Positions 8,788-18,325 of a stretch of 64,000 nucleotides of DNA are shown here, in pieces. A program made the translations under genes and the position numbers. The notes beneath the pieces were generated by a model. That model saw only the letters and a program-made list of their open reading frames with translations, was not told where the DNA came from and ran no database searches. Source of the DNA: Desulfovibrio piger (GTDB lineage: Bacteria; Desulfobacterota; Desulfovibrionia; Desulfovibrionales; Desulfovibrionaceae). Every line of letters starts with the position of its first letter. Position 1 is the first letter of the stretch. The DNA lies in the NCBI RefSeq assembly GCF_951793255.1, contig NZ_OX636706.1, positions 520,001-584,000 of the forward strand. The letters are read 5' to 3'.

Positions 8788-8888
8788 GATCCCTCACTTG
8801 TGTTCGAATGCGAAGAATACCGTCATCCTACCCAAAAGTGATATTAAAAATCAATTTTACTATATTCCCCTGTACTGGCGGACTGTTA

Positions 8889-10025
8889 TCAAAGGCCCCG
8901 GCCCTGGGCCGCCTCATCGGGATAGAGGCTTTCCATATGGGCCAGGAAGGACGCATAGCGGTCCTCAAGGATGGCCTGGCGTGCCTGCCTGACCACATTG
9001 AGGAAGTAGGTCAGGTTATGCAGGGAGTTGAGGCGGAAGGCCAGCAGCTCCTTGCTGACGTACAGATGCCGCAGATAGGCACGGGAGAACGTCCGGCAGG
9101 TGTAGCAGTTGCAGGCCGGATCCAGGGGGCTGTCGTCCTCGGCGTATTCCTTGCGCTTGATGTTGACCTTGCCCAGCGAGGTATAGAGCGTGCCGTTGCG
9201 CGCATTGCGGGTGGGCAGCACGCAGTCGAACATGTCGATACCGGCATTGATGCCGTGGGCGATGTCCAGGGGCGTGCCTACACCCATGAGGTAGCGGGGC
9301 TTGTCCTTGGGCAGCTGGGGCGCCACTTCGTACATGAAATCGTAGAGCATGTGCTTGCTCTCGCCCACCGAAAGGCCGCCGATGGCGAAGCCGTCGAAAT
9401 CGTGGCAGCACAGCTCCTCGATGGAGCGCTTGCGCAGATCCTTGAAGAAACCGCCCTGGGTGATGGCGAACAGCAGGTTCTGGCCGCTGCCCTGCGGATA
9501 GGCCGCGCGGGCGCGCAGGGCCCAGCGCGTGGTCAGGGCCAGGGACTTTTCCGTATAGGCATAGTCCGCGCCGTAGGGCACGCACTCGTCCAGCACCATC
9601 ATGATGTCGGAATTGAGGTTGCGCTGGATGCCCACCACGCTCTCGGGCGTGAACAGATGCCTGGAGCCGTCCAGATGGGAACGGAACTCCACGCCTTCCT
9701 CCCGGATCTTGCGCAGGGAACTCAGGCTGAAGACCTGGAAGCCGCCGCTGTCGGTGAGGATGGCGCCGGGCCAGGAGGCAAAGCCGTGCAGGCCGCCGTG
9801 CCGGGCCACCAGCTCGTCACCGGGACGCAGGTAAAGGTGGTAGGTATTGCCCAGGATGATGGGCGCGCCGATGGCGGCCAGGTCGTCCGGCGCGATGGCC
9901 TTGACCGAGCCCACGGTGCCCACGGGCATGAAGATGGGGGTGGGGATGACGCCGTGTGCCGTGCGCACCTGACCGGCGCGGGCCGCATTGTCGCTGTGTT
10001 CGAGTGTATAGACGGATTGTGTCAT
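8889..10025 (-). CDS. tgt: Queuine tRNA-guanine transglycosylase
   Basis: A 378-residue enzyme that exchanges guanine-34 for a queuine precursor in tRNAs with GUN anticodons. The start at 10025 matches the conserved N-terminus. The catalytic aspartates are in [12 protein letters not shown] (Asp92) and [15 protein letters not shown]. The zinc site CNCYTC plus the downstream His in SLHNLTYF is intact. The start has no clear Shine-Dalgarno sequence. The gene is divergent from alr and followed on the same strand by the PAS-GGDEF gene after about 100 bases. Confidence 0.96.
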   Translation of the reverse strand: MTQSVYTLEHSDNAARAGQVRTAHGVIPTPIFMPVGTVGSVKAIAPDDLAAIGAPIILGNTYHLYLRPGDELVARHGGLHGFASWPGAILTDSGGFQVFSLSSLRKIREEGVEFRSHLDGSRHLFTPESVVGIQRNLNSDIMMVLDECVPYGADYAYTEKSLALTTRWALRARAAYPQGSGQNLLFAITQGGFFKDLRKRSIEELCCHDFDGFAIGGLSVGESKHMLYDFMYEVAPQLPKDKPRYLMGVGTPLDIAHGINAGIDMFDCVLPTRNARNGTLYTSLGKVNIKRKEYAEDDSPLDPACNCYTCRTFSRAYLRHLYVSKELLAFRLNSLHNLTYFLNVVRQARQAILEDRYASFLAHMESLYPDEAAQGRGL

Positions 10026-10127
10026 GGCGGGCAGACTAGCCGGATGGGCGCGGAAAGACAAGCCGTCCGGGGCCGGGATTTTTTGCCTGTGAAACCCGGC
10101 CGTTGCCGGAATCACGGCAGACTTTCC

Positions 10128-10156
10128 TTGTGCCTGCCGGGCAATGTTGCTATGCT
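10128..10156 (+). promoter_or_regulatory. Candidate sigma-70 promoter of alr
   Basis: TTGTGC (10128-10133), a 17-base spacer and TATGCT (10151-10156) lie 31 bases before the alr start. The -35 match is weak. Confidence 0.35.
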
Positions 10157-10186
10157 GCCTCCCTGTTTTTCATCCGAGGAGCCGTC

Positions 10187-11314
10187 ATGAGCTGCACTTT
10201 TACCCCTTCCCGCTGTCATATCCGCCTGGGAGCCCTTGTCCGCAACTTCAGCCGCATGGGCCGGCCCGACAGACTCATGCCTGTCATCAAATCCGATGCC
10301 TACGGTCACGGCATGACCGAAGTGGCCCACGCCCTGGACGCCGCCGGCGCCCGCCATTTTGCCGTGGGCACCGTGGCAGAGGGCATCTGCCTGCGCCAGG
10401 ACGGCCTGGCCCAGACCATCCTGCCCCTGCTGGGCTGCCAGAACGACGAAGACTGGCAGCAGGCCAGCGCCTGCGGCCTGACGCCCCTCATCACCGGTTT
10501 CGAGGCCCTGGAAAAGGCCGCCGCCCTGAGCAGCCCCGCCGATCCCTGGGGCGTGGCCATCAAGCTGGATACGGGCATGAGCCGCCTGGGCTTCAGCGCG
10601 GAAGACATCCCGGCCCTGCTGGAACGCCTGCGCGCCTGCCCCGGCCTCAAGCCCACCCTGGCCGTCTCGCACTTCCCCTGTGCCGACATGCCGGAAAAGG
10701 AAAATTTCACCCGCCGCCAGCTGGAAAAGTTCACGGCCATGACCGACAGCCTGCGGGCGGCCTACCCGGCCCTCAAGCGCTCCCTGGCCAACTCGGCCGG
10801 GACCATGGGCTGGCCCGAGAGCCGCTTCGAGCTCTGCCGCCCGGGCTTCTCGCTCTACGGCGGCAATCCCTTCCGGGGCACGGCCTGGGAGGAACGCGGC
10901 GCGGGTCTGGAACCCGTCATGGAAGTGAGCGCCCCCTTGCTGCAGGTGCGCCACCTCAAGCCCGGCGAAGGCATCTCCTACGGCCAGACCTTCATCGCAC
11001 CGCGCGAGATGAGCGTGGCCGTGGTGGGCGCGGGCTATGCCACGGGCTATCCCCGCGGCGCCTCCGGCCGCATCCATGTGCTGGTCAACGGCCGCCGTGC
11101 GCCCCAGGTGGGCCGCATCTGCATGGGCATGTTCATGATCGACGTCACGGGTCTGTCGGCCCGCGCCGGTGACCTGGCCTGGCTGCTGGGCGGCCCTGCC
11201 GCACCGGGCGAGACGCCCGTCAACATCGACGAGCTGGCCGAAGCCTGCGGCGGATTCTCGTACGAGCTGCTTTGCCTGCTGGGCCAGGGCAGCCCGCGCG
11301 TGTACCACAAATAA
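10187..11314 (+). CDS. alr: Alanine racemase
   Basis: A 375-residue PLP enzyme that makes D-alanine for peptidoglycan. The start at 10187 follows CGAGGAG. The PLP lysine is in MPVIKSDAYGHG (Lys35). Other family blocks are KLDTGMSRLGF, the catalytic tyrosine region GISYGQTF and the C-terminal GRICMGMFMIDVT. The length is normal for the family. It is divergent from tgt and separated by about 220 bases from the ribosomal protein operon. Confidence 0.95.
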   Translation: MSCTFTPSRCHIRLGALVRNFSRMGRPDRLMPVIKSDAYGHGMTEVAHALDAAGARHFAVGTVAEGICLRQDGLAQTILPLLGCQNDEDWQQASACGLTPLITGFEALEKAAALSSPADPWGVAIKLDTGMSRLGFSAEDIPALLERLRACPGLKPTLAVSHFPCADMPEKENFTRRQLEKFTAMTDSLRAAYPALKRSLANSAGTMGWPESRFELCRPGFSLYGGNPFRGTAWEERGAGLEPVMEVSAPLLQVRHLKPGEGISYGQTFIAPREMSVAVVGAGYATGYPRGASGRIHVLVNGRRAPQVGRICMGMFMIDVTGLSARAGDLAWLLGGPAAPGETPVNIDELAEACGGFSYELLCLLGQGSPRVYHK

Positions 11315-11448
11315 GCCGTGGCGCAGCGCCCGGCATACGGCATCCGTCCCGGATATGCGGGCAAGCCTGCCCCTGCCCGTGAGGGACGGCGCAACGGCCC
11401 CGCAGCCGCTCAAAAAAAGATTTTTCCGCCGCTTTTGCGGCCAAAAAC

Positions 11449-11477
11449 TTGACAGACGCGCCGCTTGCGGCTATAGA
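11449..11477 (+). promoter_or_regulatory. Strong sigma-70 promoter of rpsF-rpsR-rplI
   Basis: TTGACA (11449-11454), exactly 17 bases, then TATAGA (11472-11477). It lies 58 bases before the rpsF start in an otherwise GC-rich region. Confidence 0.8.
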
Positions 11478-11535
11478 GCGTCTTCCCTTGCTCGTACCAG
11501 AGGGGTACGGGCTGTCAGTCCAAAAGGAGATAACC

Positions 11536-11838
11536 ATGCGGAAATTTGAGACCCTGCTCCTCCTTTCGCCGGAGCTGTCCGCTGAGACCCGTGAGGGCAT
11601 CCTGACCGCCCTGACCGGCGTGGTGGAACGCGAAAACGGCGTGATGGAAGAAGTGGATCACTGGGGCATGCGCGATCTGGCCTACCCCGTGCGCAAGCAG
11701 ATGCGCGGCTACTATGTGCGCCTCGTGTACCAGGCTCCCGCCGAACTGGTGGCCGAACTGGAACGCAATGTGCGCATCACCGACGGCATCTTCAAGTTCG
11801 TGACCGTCAAACTGGCTGAAGAAGTGGAGGTCGCGTAA
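11536..11838 (+). CDS. rpsF: 30S ribosomal protein S6
   Basis: A 100-residue protein. The start at 11536 follows AAAGGAGATAACC, a near-perfect Shine-Dalgarno sequence. [15 protein letters not shown] and [19 protein letters not shown] are characteristic of S6, which binds 16S rRNA together with S18. The next gene, for S18, overlaps its stop codon by one base (TAATG). This is the conserved S6-S18-L9 operon. Confidence 0.98.
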   Translation: MRKFETLLLLSPELSAETREGILTALTGVVERENGVMEEVDHWGMRDLAYPVRKQMRGYYVRLVYQAPAELVAELERNVRITDGIFKFVTVKLAEEVEVA

Positions 11839-12101
11839 TGGCTTTCAAGAAGAAGTTTGCCCCCCGTCGCAAGTTCTGCCGCTTCTGCGCGGACAAGGAT
11901 CTGCCCCTGAACTACAAGCGCCCTGACATCCTGCGCGACTTCATCACCGAACGCGGCAAGATCATCGCCCGCCGCATCACCGGTACCTGCGCGCACCATC
12001 AGCGTCTGCTGACCCGCGAAATCAAGCGTGCCCGCCAGATGGCCCTGCTCATCTACACCGCCACGCATGATTCCACCGTCAAGAAAAAGAGCATGATCTA
12101 A
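11838..12101 (+). CDS. rpsR: 30S ribosomal protein S18
   Basis: An 87-residue basic protein ([17 protein letters not shown] start). [19 protein letters not shown] and [20 protein letters not shown] match S18. Three to four cysteines/histidines (CRFC, CAHH) suggest the zinc-binding form. It is translationally coupled to rpsF through a one-base overlap and partners with S6 on the 30S platform. Confidence 0.98.
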   Translation: MAFKKKFAPRRKFCRFCADKDLPLNYKRPDILRDFITERGKIIARRITGTCAHHQRLLTREIKRARQMALLIYTATHDSTVKKKSMI

Positions 12102-12111
12102 GGAGGCGCAC

Positions 12112-12621
12112 ATGAAACTGATACTCCGCGCCGACGTGGAAAATCTCGGCAACCTTGGCGACGTCGTCACCGTGAAGCCCGGCTACGGCCGTAACTTCCT
12201 GCTGCCCCAGGGCCTGGCCATGGTGGCTTCCGAAGCCAACATGAAGGCCTTTGAACTGGAACGCAAGAAGCTCCAGGAACGCATGGATGCCCTGCGCGCT
12301 GACGCCCAGGCCCTGTGCGCCAAGCTGGAAGCTCTGGAAGTCGTCATCCCCATGCACGTGGGCGACAACGACAAGCTGTACGGCTCCGTGACCAGCAGCA
12401 TCATCGGCGATGCCCTGGCCGCTCTGGGCGTGGATGTGGACCGTCGTCGCATCCTCATGGACGCCCCCATCCGTACCCTGGGTGATCATCCCGTGCGCGT
12501 GCGCCTGCACGCCAGCATCGTGGCCACCGTGCCGGTGAAGGTCGTTTCCGACCATCCCGTGGTGGAAGAAGAAGCCCAGCCCGAAGCCGAAGCTGAAGCT
12601 CCCGCCGCCGAAGCCGAATAA
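12112..12621 (+). CDS. rplI: 50S ribosomal protein L9
   Basis: A 169-residue protein beginning MKLILRADVENLGNLGDVV; the N-terminal rRNA-binding domain is marked by VKPGYGRNFLLPQGLA. A long connecting helix and a C-terminal domain follow, then an acidic Ala/Glu tail (about 20 residues) not found in all L9 proteins. GGAGG lies upstream. It is the last gene of the operon, closed by the terminator at 12655-12683. Confidence 0.97.
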   Translation: MKLILRADVENLGNLGDVVTVKPGYGRNFLLPQGLAMVASEANMKAFELERKKLQERMDALRADAQALCAKLEALEVVIPMHVGDNDKLYGSVTSSIIGDALAALGVDVDRRRILMDAPIRTLGDHPVRVRLHASIVATVPVKVVSDHPVVEEEAQPEAEAEAPAAEAE

Positions 12622-12654
12622 GGCCGGCGTCGGCCTTCCGGCCAATGCTGATCG

Positions 12655-12683
12655 AAGCCCCGCTCATCGAGCGGGGCTTTTTT
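12655..12683 (+). terminator. Intrinsic terminator of the S6-S18-L9 operon
   Basis: AAGCCCCGCTC (12655-12665), loop ATC, GAGCGGGGCTT (12669-12679), then a T tract to 12683. Confidence 0.92.
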
Positions 12684-13046
12684 CATGCCTGTCGTCTGCA
12701 TCCCTCGCGTCGCGGCATGGGGCATCACCTTCCGGCCCATGCACGCCCTGTCCCGCGGCAAGGCCCGTGTGCCCGCGTGTGGCCTGCCCCCAGGTTTGCC
12801 CGATGGCGCCGTTCCCGCGCTCCGCTCCGCCGGATGAAGGCACGCGACGGCCCCGGCATCCCTGCGCGCCCGTCGCCCGCACGGCCCTGTCCGGCTACGC
12901 AGCGGATGCAGGCACGCCCGCCGCACGCCGGAGCGGACAGGCGCGGTGCCCGGCCCTTCCCGGACACGAGCACCGCATTGACAGGCACCAGCGCAACCCG
13001 TATGCCTTTCAGGCGACATCACTCATCCCGAACCCGCGAGATCATC
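12684..13046. other. Intergenic region before dnaB
   Basis: About 360 GC-rich bases. The dnaB frame stays open across it, but that extension would include the rplI terminator and is compositionally unlike protein, so I read no gene here. A dnaB promoter is expected but not obvious. Confidence 0.5.
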
Positions 13047-14513
13047 ATGGCCAGCAACGAACCTTTCGGCTCCGCCTCTTCCCCGTCCCCCCGCCAGTCC
13101 GGCGCGCCCCGCACCAGCGAGGGCAACGACCGCGCCCGCACCGCGGAGAACGACCTGCTGCGGCGCGTGCCGCCCCACAGCCCCGAAGCCGAACAGGCCG
13201 TGCTGGGCGGCATCCTCATGCGGCCCCAGCTCATGCACGTCATCGTGGACCTCATCGCGGACACGGACTTCTATCTGCCGGCCCATGCCACCATCTTCCG
13301 GGCCTTCCTGGACCTGTACCGCAAAAGCGCGCCCATCGACCTCATCTCCACCGCCGAGCAGCTCAAGAGCAACAACGCCCTCGAAGAGGCCGGCGGGGCC
13401 GTCTATCTGGCCGACCTGGCCCAGGCCGTGGTCTCCGGCGCCAATGCCGAATATTACGCCACCATCGTGCGCGACAAATCCCTGCAACGCGGCCTCATCA
13501 ATGCCTGCTCGTCCATCATCAGCAACTGCTACGATGCCTCGCGCGAGGTGGGCAGCCTGCTGGACGAGTCCGAACAGGCCGTGTTCGCCATCTCGCAGCG
13601 CACCACGGGCCGCGACTTCACCGGCGCCCGCGAACTGGTGGACAGCGTGTTCGAGAACCTGTCCAAGCTGGCCGACTCCCGCGACGTCATCACCGGCGTC
13701 ACCACCGGCTACACGCGCCTGGACAAGCTCACCGCCGGTCTCCAGCCCTCGGACCTCATCATCGTGGCCGCCCGTCCCAGTATGGGCAAGACGGCCTTCT
13801 CGCTCTGCATGGGCCTCAATGCCGCCATCCGCCAAGGCGTGCCCGTGGCCGTGTTCTCGCTGGAAATGAGCAAGGAACAGCTCATGCAGCGCATGCTGGC
13901 CGTGTGGGGCAAGGTGGACATGTCCAAGCTGCGCCGTCCGGCCCTGCTCACCGACGCCGACTGGAGCAACCTCTACGCCGCGGCCGACGTCATCTCGCGC
14001 GCGCCCATCTACATCGACGACACCCCGGCCCTGACCACCCTGGAGCTGCGCGCCCGTGCCCGCCGCCTCAAGGCCGAAAAGGGCCTGGGCCTGGTCATCG
14101 TGGACTACCTCCAGCTCATGCGCACCAGCCGCCGCACCGACTCGCGCGAACTGGAGATCTCGGACATCTCCCGCTCCCTCAAGGGCCTGGCCAAGGAGAT
14201 GAACGTGCCCGTGGTGGCCCTTTCGCAGCTCAACCGAAAAGTGGAAGAACGCGGCGACAAGCGCCCCATGCTCTCGGACCTGCGTGAATCGGGCGCCATC
14301 GAACAGGACGCCGACGTCATCATGTTCGTCTACCGCGACGACGTGTACAAGTTCACCAAGCCTGCCGACCGGCCGGTGCAGGGCATCGCCGAGATCATCA
14401 TCGGCAAGCAGCGCAACGGTCCCGTGGGCGTGGCCGAGCTGCTCTATATGTCGCCCTATACGGCCTTCGAAGACCTGGCCCCCGACTGGGCCCCCTCGGA
14501 AACGCCGCAATAA
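13047..14513 (+). CDS. dnaB: Replicative DNA helicase DnaB
   Basis: A 488-residue hexameric helicase that unwinds DNA at the fork. The start at 13047 (MASNEPFGSAS) gives a Ser/Pro-rich N-terminal tail of about 40 residues before the conserved VPPHSPEAEQAVLGGIL. The Walker A site is in ARPSMGKTAF (about residue 247), Walker B in LVIVDYLQLM (about 350), and the motif H4 region SQLNRKVEERGDKRPMLSDL is intact, followed by SGAIEQDAD. The Shine-Dalgarno sequence is weak. No intein is present. A terminator follows. Confidence 0.96.
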   Translation: MASNEPFGSASSPSPRQSGAPRTSEGNDRARTAENDLLRRVPPHSPEAEQAVLGGILMRPQLMHVIVDLIADTDFYLPAHATIFRAFLDLYRKSAPIDLISTAEQLKSNNALEEAGGAVYLADLAQAVVSGANAEYYATIVRDKSLQRGLINACSSIISNCYDASREVGSLLDESEQAVFAISQRTTGRDFTGARELVDSVFENLSKLADSRDVITGVTTGYTRLDKLTAGLQPSDLIIVAARPSMGKTAFSLCMGLNAAIRQGVPVAVFSLEMSKEQLMQRMLAVWGKVDMSKLRRPALLTDADWSNLYAAADVISRAPIYIDDTPALTTLELRARARRLKAEKGLGLVIVDYLQLMRTSRRTDSRELEISDISRSLKGLAKEMNVPVVALSQLNRKVEERGDKRPMLSDLRESGAIEQDADVIMFVYRDDVYKFTKPADRPVQGIAEIIIGKQRNGPVGVAELLYMSPYTAFEDLAPDWAPSETPQ

Positions 14514-14528
14514 CCAGTCACGGATCGA

Positions 14529-14572
14529 GGAGCCCCGCCCGCATCACTGCCGATGCCCGCGGGGCTCCTTTT
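14529..14572 (+). terminator. Intrinsic terminator of dnaB
   Basis: GGAGCCCCGC (14529-14538) pairs with GCGGGGCTCC (14559-14568), followed by TTTT. Confidence 0.8.
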
Positions 14573-15357
14573 GTCACCGACGGCGCGGACCGTGCGGAGC
14601 GGCCTGGGGAGGGACCCTCGCGGCGTCGCTGCCACCGGCCGCAGGTCCCCTTGCCTCGACGGCAGGAACGACCAGCGGCCCGTTTGAGGAAAGTCCCGTG
14701 GGAGCTGTCCCCTTCTCCGTCATGCGCCGTCCGTCGTCGGGGCTGCAGCTGCGGCGCTTTCCGCCATACCGGCCCCAGAGCCGCCTTCCTCCCGCGCCAT
14801 CCCCGGCAAGATGGTTGGGGCAAAGGCACGGCCACAGGCCCCCCCATCCCCTCCAGGGTCCCGCTATGGCTTCCCTCCCCTGCCTGGGGAGACACGCATC
14901 CTTCCTGCCCTGCCCCCTCTCACGGGAGTATCGCTCCCGGCGTCTTCCTGCGCCCCCTGTCGCAAGCGATCCTCCCCCTGTTTTTCCCCTGCCGGACCTC
15001 CTTCGCAGCGGTGCGTCCGTCCCGCTCCTTCCAGGCCAGAAGATTGTGCGCTCAACCAGCATTTTTCCAGCCATCCCGGCACCTTTGTGCAAAGAAAAAT
15101 GATTTTGTGAAAAAAAAACGCGAACACTGGCCTATCCCCCCCTTCTTTGCCTGATAAATCAGCCTGTTCGCCGCCCGAAAGCCCCCCGAAAACAGGGCCA
15201 AAAAATCGAAAAAATCAAGAAATAACGGACTTTTTCCGTCAGTCTGCGTTGACAAGCCCTGCAAAGCATGTTTCTATTTTCTCAATTGCCGCAGGTCTTC
15301 AAGCTGTTTGGGGGATCACATGCGGTGTGTCTGTCACTTTCGAGAGGGTGTTTTTTC
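14573..15357. other. 785-bp non-coding gap with a long RRM-gene leader
   Basis: No credible gene on either strand. The last 300 bases become AT-rich. A TTGACA at 15249-15254 followed after 17 bases by TTCTAT is a weak candidate promoter, which would give the RRM mRNA a leader of about 75 bases. Long leaders are common for cold-responsive RNA-binding protein genes. Confidence 0.4.
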
Positions 15358-15624
15358 ATGTCCAAGTCCATCTATGTTGGGAACCTCCCCTGGGCCGCTA
15401 CTGAAGAACAGGTGCAGGATCTTTTTGCCGAATACGGCAAAGTTCTGTCGGTGAAACTGGTCAGCGACAGGGAAACCGGCCGTGCCCGTGGCTTCGGCTT
15501 CGTGGAAATGGAAGACGGTGAAGCTCAGGCTGCCATTGAAGCTCTGGATAACTACAGCTTTGGTGGTCGCACCCTTCGCGTCAACGAAGCCAAACCCCGC
15601 GCCCCGCGTCCTCCCCGCTACTAG
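15358..15624 (+). CDS. Bacterial RRM-type RNA-binding protein
   Basis: An 88-residue single RNA recognition motif protein. RNP2 is IYVGNL (residues 5-10) and RNP1 is RGFGFVEM (44-51). Both carry the aromatic RNA-stacking residues. The C-terminus is short and basic (RAPRPPRY) without a long glycine-rich tail. GAGAGGG precedes the start at 15358. Such proteins act as RNA chaperones or post-transcriptional regulators, often cold-induced in other bacteria. Its RNA targets are unknown. It is monocistronic with a terminator at 15649. Confidence 0.93.
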   Translation: MSKSIYVGNLPWAATEEQVQDLFAEYGKVLSVKLVSDRETGRARGFGFVEMEDGEAQAAIEALDNYSFGGRTLRVNEAKPRAPRPPRY

Positions 15625-15648
15625 GGAATTCCCGCGGACATAAGAAAC

Positions 15649-15681
15649 GCCCCGGGTGCATCGCTTCCGGGGCTTTTTTTA
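15649..15681 (+). terminator. Intrinsic terminator of the RRM gene
   Basis: GCCCCGG (15649-15655) pairs with CCGGGGC (15667-15673), then seven T residues. Confidence 0.85.
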
Positions 15682-15842
15682 TTGGCAAAGGACCATGACG
15701 GACACCCCAAAAAACAGCCCATCCTCCCCTCCCGCAGGGCACGGGACAGGCTCCCCCGCCTTGCCGAGCGCGGCAAATTCTGCCATGATGTGAAAGACGT
15801 GCCGGGAGTACCGCACGAAGCAATCTTAATGAGGAGGCTTGC

Positions 15843-16397
15843 ATGCTCAATCCCAAACAGTGTGTTCTCTACAGCGGCGGCGCTGCCGGGACCGAACAGT
15901 TTTTCGGCGCTCTGGCCGAAGGCTGGGGCATCGAAGAAGTCAACTACAGCTTTGAAGGTCATCAGATCGAGCGCAAGCGCGGCGTGCGCGTGCTTACCTC
16001 CGAAGAGCTGGCGCTCAAGGACGTGAGCCTGACCTACGTCTCCAAGCTCATGAACCGCGAGTATACCCGTGCCCCCATCTTCCGCAAAGTGCTGCAGTCC
16101 ATCTGCTGGCAGGTCAGCAGCGGCAACCAGGTCATCGTCATCGGTGCCATCCAGCCCGACAACACCGTCAAGGGCGGTACCGGCTGGGGCGCCGAATTCG
16201 CCAAGATCTGCAACAAGCCCCTGCTGGTGTTCGACCAGCCCAAGAACGGCTGGTTCACCTGGGACAAAGAAGTCTGGACCCCGGTGGAAAAGCCCGTCAT
16301 CGAGCATGCCCACTTTGCCGCTACGGGCACCCGCTTCCTGGAAGACAACGGCCGCGACGCCATCCAGGACCTCTTCGCCCGCTCCTTCAACCGTTAA
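15843..16397 (+). CDS. Conserved hypothetical protein, possibly SLOG/Rossmann-like
   Basis: A 184-residue soluble protein with GAGG upstream (AATGAGGAGGCTTGC). I do not recognise a named family. It has two glycine-rich stretches, YSGGAAGTEQFFGALAEGWG near the N-terminus and VKGGTGWGAEFAKICNKPLL near residue 115. Their layout resembles SLOG nucleotide-binding folds, where a GGxxG loop is followed by a helix and KPL(L/V)VF strand. It also contains several tryptophans (WFTWDKEVW). There is no signal peptide or membrane segment. It stands between the RRM gene and the heme pathway genes, about 90 bases before the latter. The function is unknown. Confidence 0.6.
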   Translation: MLNPKQCVLYSGGAAGTEQFFGALAEGWGIEEVNYSFEGHQIERKRGVRVLTSEELALKDVSLTYVSKLMNREYTRAPIFRKVLQSICWQVSSGNQVIVIGAIQPDNTVKGGTGWGAEFAKICNKPLLVFDQPKNGWFTWDKEVWTPVEKPVIEHAHFAATGTRFLEDNGRDAIQDLFARSFNR

Positions 16398-16484
16398 GCC
16401 GCGAGCAGCCCAGGCTGCCGGGCCTTTTCGGGCGCATCCGCCGCGCTTTCACAGGCGCGGCGTTTTGCGTCCTGTGAGGAATCC

Positions 16485-16961
16485 ATGGCCCAGCAATTCA
16501 CCGAAACAGAACGTGCCATCCTGCGTATCGTGCAGGCCGACCTGCCCGACTCCCTGACCCCGTATGCCGACATCGCCCGCACCGTGGGCTGCACGGAAGA
16601 GGAGGTCCTCGACCTGCTCTCCCGCCTCAAGCAAAGCGGTGCCATCCGCCGCTTCGGGGCCAGCATCAAACACCAGAAGACCGGCTGGAACCACAATGCC
16701 ATGGTAGGCTGGAAAGTGGCCCCCGAGCTGGTGGAAGAATGCGGCGCCATCGCCGCCCGCCACAGTCACATCTCCCATGTCTACTACCGTCCCAGCGCCG
16801 CTCCCGACTGGCCCTACGAGCTGTACACCATGGTGCACGGCCGCAGCGAACAGGAATGCCTCGACGTGGCGCAGGAACTGATCGCCACCACGCCCCTGCG
16901 TGAGTACGCCATCCTCAAGAGCTTGAAAGAGCTCAAAAAAATCTCCATGACCTATTTTTAG
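16485..16961 (+). CDS. ahbB: Siroheme decarboxylase subunit (AhbA/AhbB family)
   Basis: A 158-residue Lrp/AsnC-like protein with an N-terminal winged helix ([36 protein letters not shown]) and a C-terminal ferredoxin-like domain ([18 protein letters not shown]). [20 protein letters not shown] is the block that marks the NirD/Ahb group. AhbA and AhbB together decarboxylate siroheme to didecarboxysiroheme in the alternative heme pathway of sulfate reducers. The downstream neighbour is hemL, 13 bases away, which supports a tetrapyrrole role. Assignment as the B rather than the A subunit is by context and is uncertain. An unrelated AsnC regulator is less likely. Confidence 0.75.
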   Translation: MAQQFTETERAILRIVQADLPDSLTPYADIARTVGCTEEEVLDLLSRLKQSGAIRRFGASIKHQKTGWNHNAMVGWKVAPELVEECGAIAARHSHISHVYYRPSAAPDWPYELYTMVHGRSEQECLDVAQELIATTPLREYAILKSLKELKKISMTYF

Positions 16962-16974
16962 GAGCCTGACGCCA

Positions 16975-18246
16975 ATGGACGACAAATCCCGCGCGCTTTT
17001 TGACAAAGCCTGCCAGCTCATCCCCGGCGGGGTCAACAGCCCCGTGCGCGCCTGCCACAACGTGGACAGCCTGCCCCTCTTCATCGCCGAAGCCCACGGC
17101 AGCCACATCATCGACGTGGACGGCCGCGAGTACATCGACTTCATCCTCTCCTGGGGCCCCATGATCCTGGGCCACGATCACCCCGCCGTCACCGCCGCCG
17201 TGCGTGAGGCCGCCGGTCGCGGCACCAGCTACGGCGCTCCCTGCCCCGACGAAGTCACCCTGGCCGAAGAAGTGGTGGCCGACATGCCCAGCCTGGAAAT
17301 GGTGCGCATGGTCAACTCCGGCACCGAAGCCACCATGAGCGCCCTGCGCCTGGCCCGCGGCGTCACCGGCCGCGACAAGGTGCTCAAGTTCGTGGGCTGC
17401 TACCACGGCCATGCCGACCCCTTCCTGGCCGCCGCCGGTTCCGGCCTTGCCACCTTCTCCATCCCCGGCACCCCCGGTGTGCCCGCCGCCGTGGTGGCCG
17501 ACACCCTGCTGGCCCCCTACAACGACCTTGAGGCCGTGCGCGAGATCTTCCGCCGGCATGGCGAAGGCATCGCCGCCATCATCGTCGAACCCGTGGCCGC
17601 CAACATGGGCCTCGTCCTGCCCAAGCCCGGCTTCCTCGAAGGCCTGCGCGAGATCACCCGCCAGTACGGCGCCCTGCTCATCTTCGACGAAGTCATCACC
17701 GGCTTCCGCGCCTCCTTCGGCGGCGCCCAGGCCCGCTTCGGCATCGATCCCGACCTGACCACCTTCGGCAAGATCATCGGCGGCGGCCTGCCCGTGGGCG
17801 CCTTCGGCGGCAAACGCCAGTACATGGAAAACGTGGCTCCGCGCGGCGCCGTCTATCAGGCCGGTACCCTTTCCGGCAACCCGCTGGCCATGGCCGCCGG
17901 TCTGGCCACCCTGCGCCAGCTGCGCCAGATGGACTATGATGCTCTCGAACGCCGCGTGTCCGCCTTTGCCGGCGAACTGCGCGCCATCCTCAGCGCCAAG
18001 GGCGTGCCCATCCAGATGCCCACCATCGCCTCCATGTTCTGCCCCTACTTCAGCGAGCAGGAAGTGGTGGACTTCGCCACCGCCAAACAGTGCGACCAGC
18101 AGCTGTTCACCACCTTCTACAAGCAGATGCGCCAGCAGGGCATCTTCCTGGCGCCCTCGGGCTTCGAGACCGGCATGGTCTCCTTCGCCCACACCGACGA
18201 CGACTTCAACAAGGCCCTGGACGCCGCCCGCAAGGTCAGCTTCTAG
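16975..18246 (+). CDS. hemL: Glutamate-1-semialdehyde 2,1-aminomutase
   Basis: A 423-residue class III aminotransferase-fold enzyme that makes 5-aminolevulinate, the precursor of heme, siroheme and cobalamin. It begins [20 protein letters not shown]. The PLP lysine lies in [18 protein letters not shown] (about residue 266), and the cofactor aspartate in [15 protein letters not shown]-specific [17 protein letters not shown] is present. It is co-transcribed with the upstream siroheme decarboxylase gene; the GC-rich hairpin at 18272 is the likely terminator. Confidence 0.96.
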   Translation: MDDKSRALFDKACQLIPGGVNSPVRACHNVDSLPLFIAEAHGSHIIDVDGREYIDFILSWGPMILGHDHPAVTAAVREAAGRGTSYGAPCPDEVTLAEEVVADMPSLEMVRMVNSGTEATMSALRLARGVTGRDKVLKFVGCYHGHADPFLAAAGSGLATFSIPGTPGVPAAVVADTLLAPYNDLEAVREIFRRHGEGIAAIIVEPVAANMGLVLPKPGFLEGLREITRQYGALLIFDEVITGFRASFGGAQARFGIDPDLTTFGKIIGGGLPVGAFGGKRQYMENVAPRGAVYQAGTLSGNPLAMAAGLATLRQLRQMDYDALERRVSAFAGELRAILSAKGVPIQMPTIASMFCPYFSEQEVVDFATAKQCDQQLFTTFYKQMRQQGIFLAPSGFETGMVSFAHTDDDFNKALDAARKVSF

Positions 18247-18271
18247 GCTGCCATTGAAGTTTGAAGATTAA

Positions 18272-18325
18272 GCGAGGGGGGGAGGGAAACCTTTTCGGCG
18301 AAAAGGTTCTCCCTCTCCCCCTCGC
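18272..18325. repeat. GC-rich long palindromic element 1, just after hemL
   Basis: GCGAGGGGG pairs with CCCCCTCGC across an interrupted stem with inner arms ACCTTTT/AAAAGGT around CGGCG. It begins 26 bases after the hemL stop and probably ends that transcript. It has the same G-run/C-run layout as five other elements in the window but lacks their AAAGTTTT-like flank. Confidence 0.65.

Noticed and set aside
12645..13046. N-terminal extension of DnaB by 134 residues
   Set aside because: The frame is open from 12645, but it includes the rplI terminator, is Arg/Pro-rich with no similarity to DnaB, and the family N-terminus starts near 13047.
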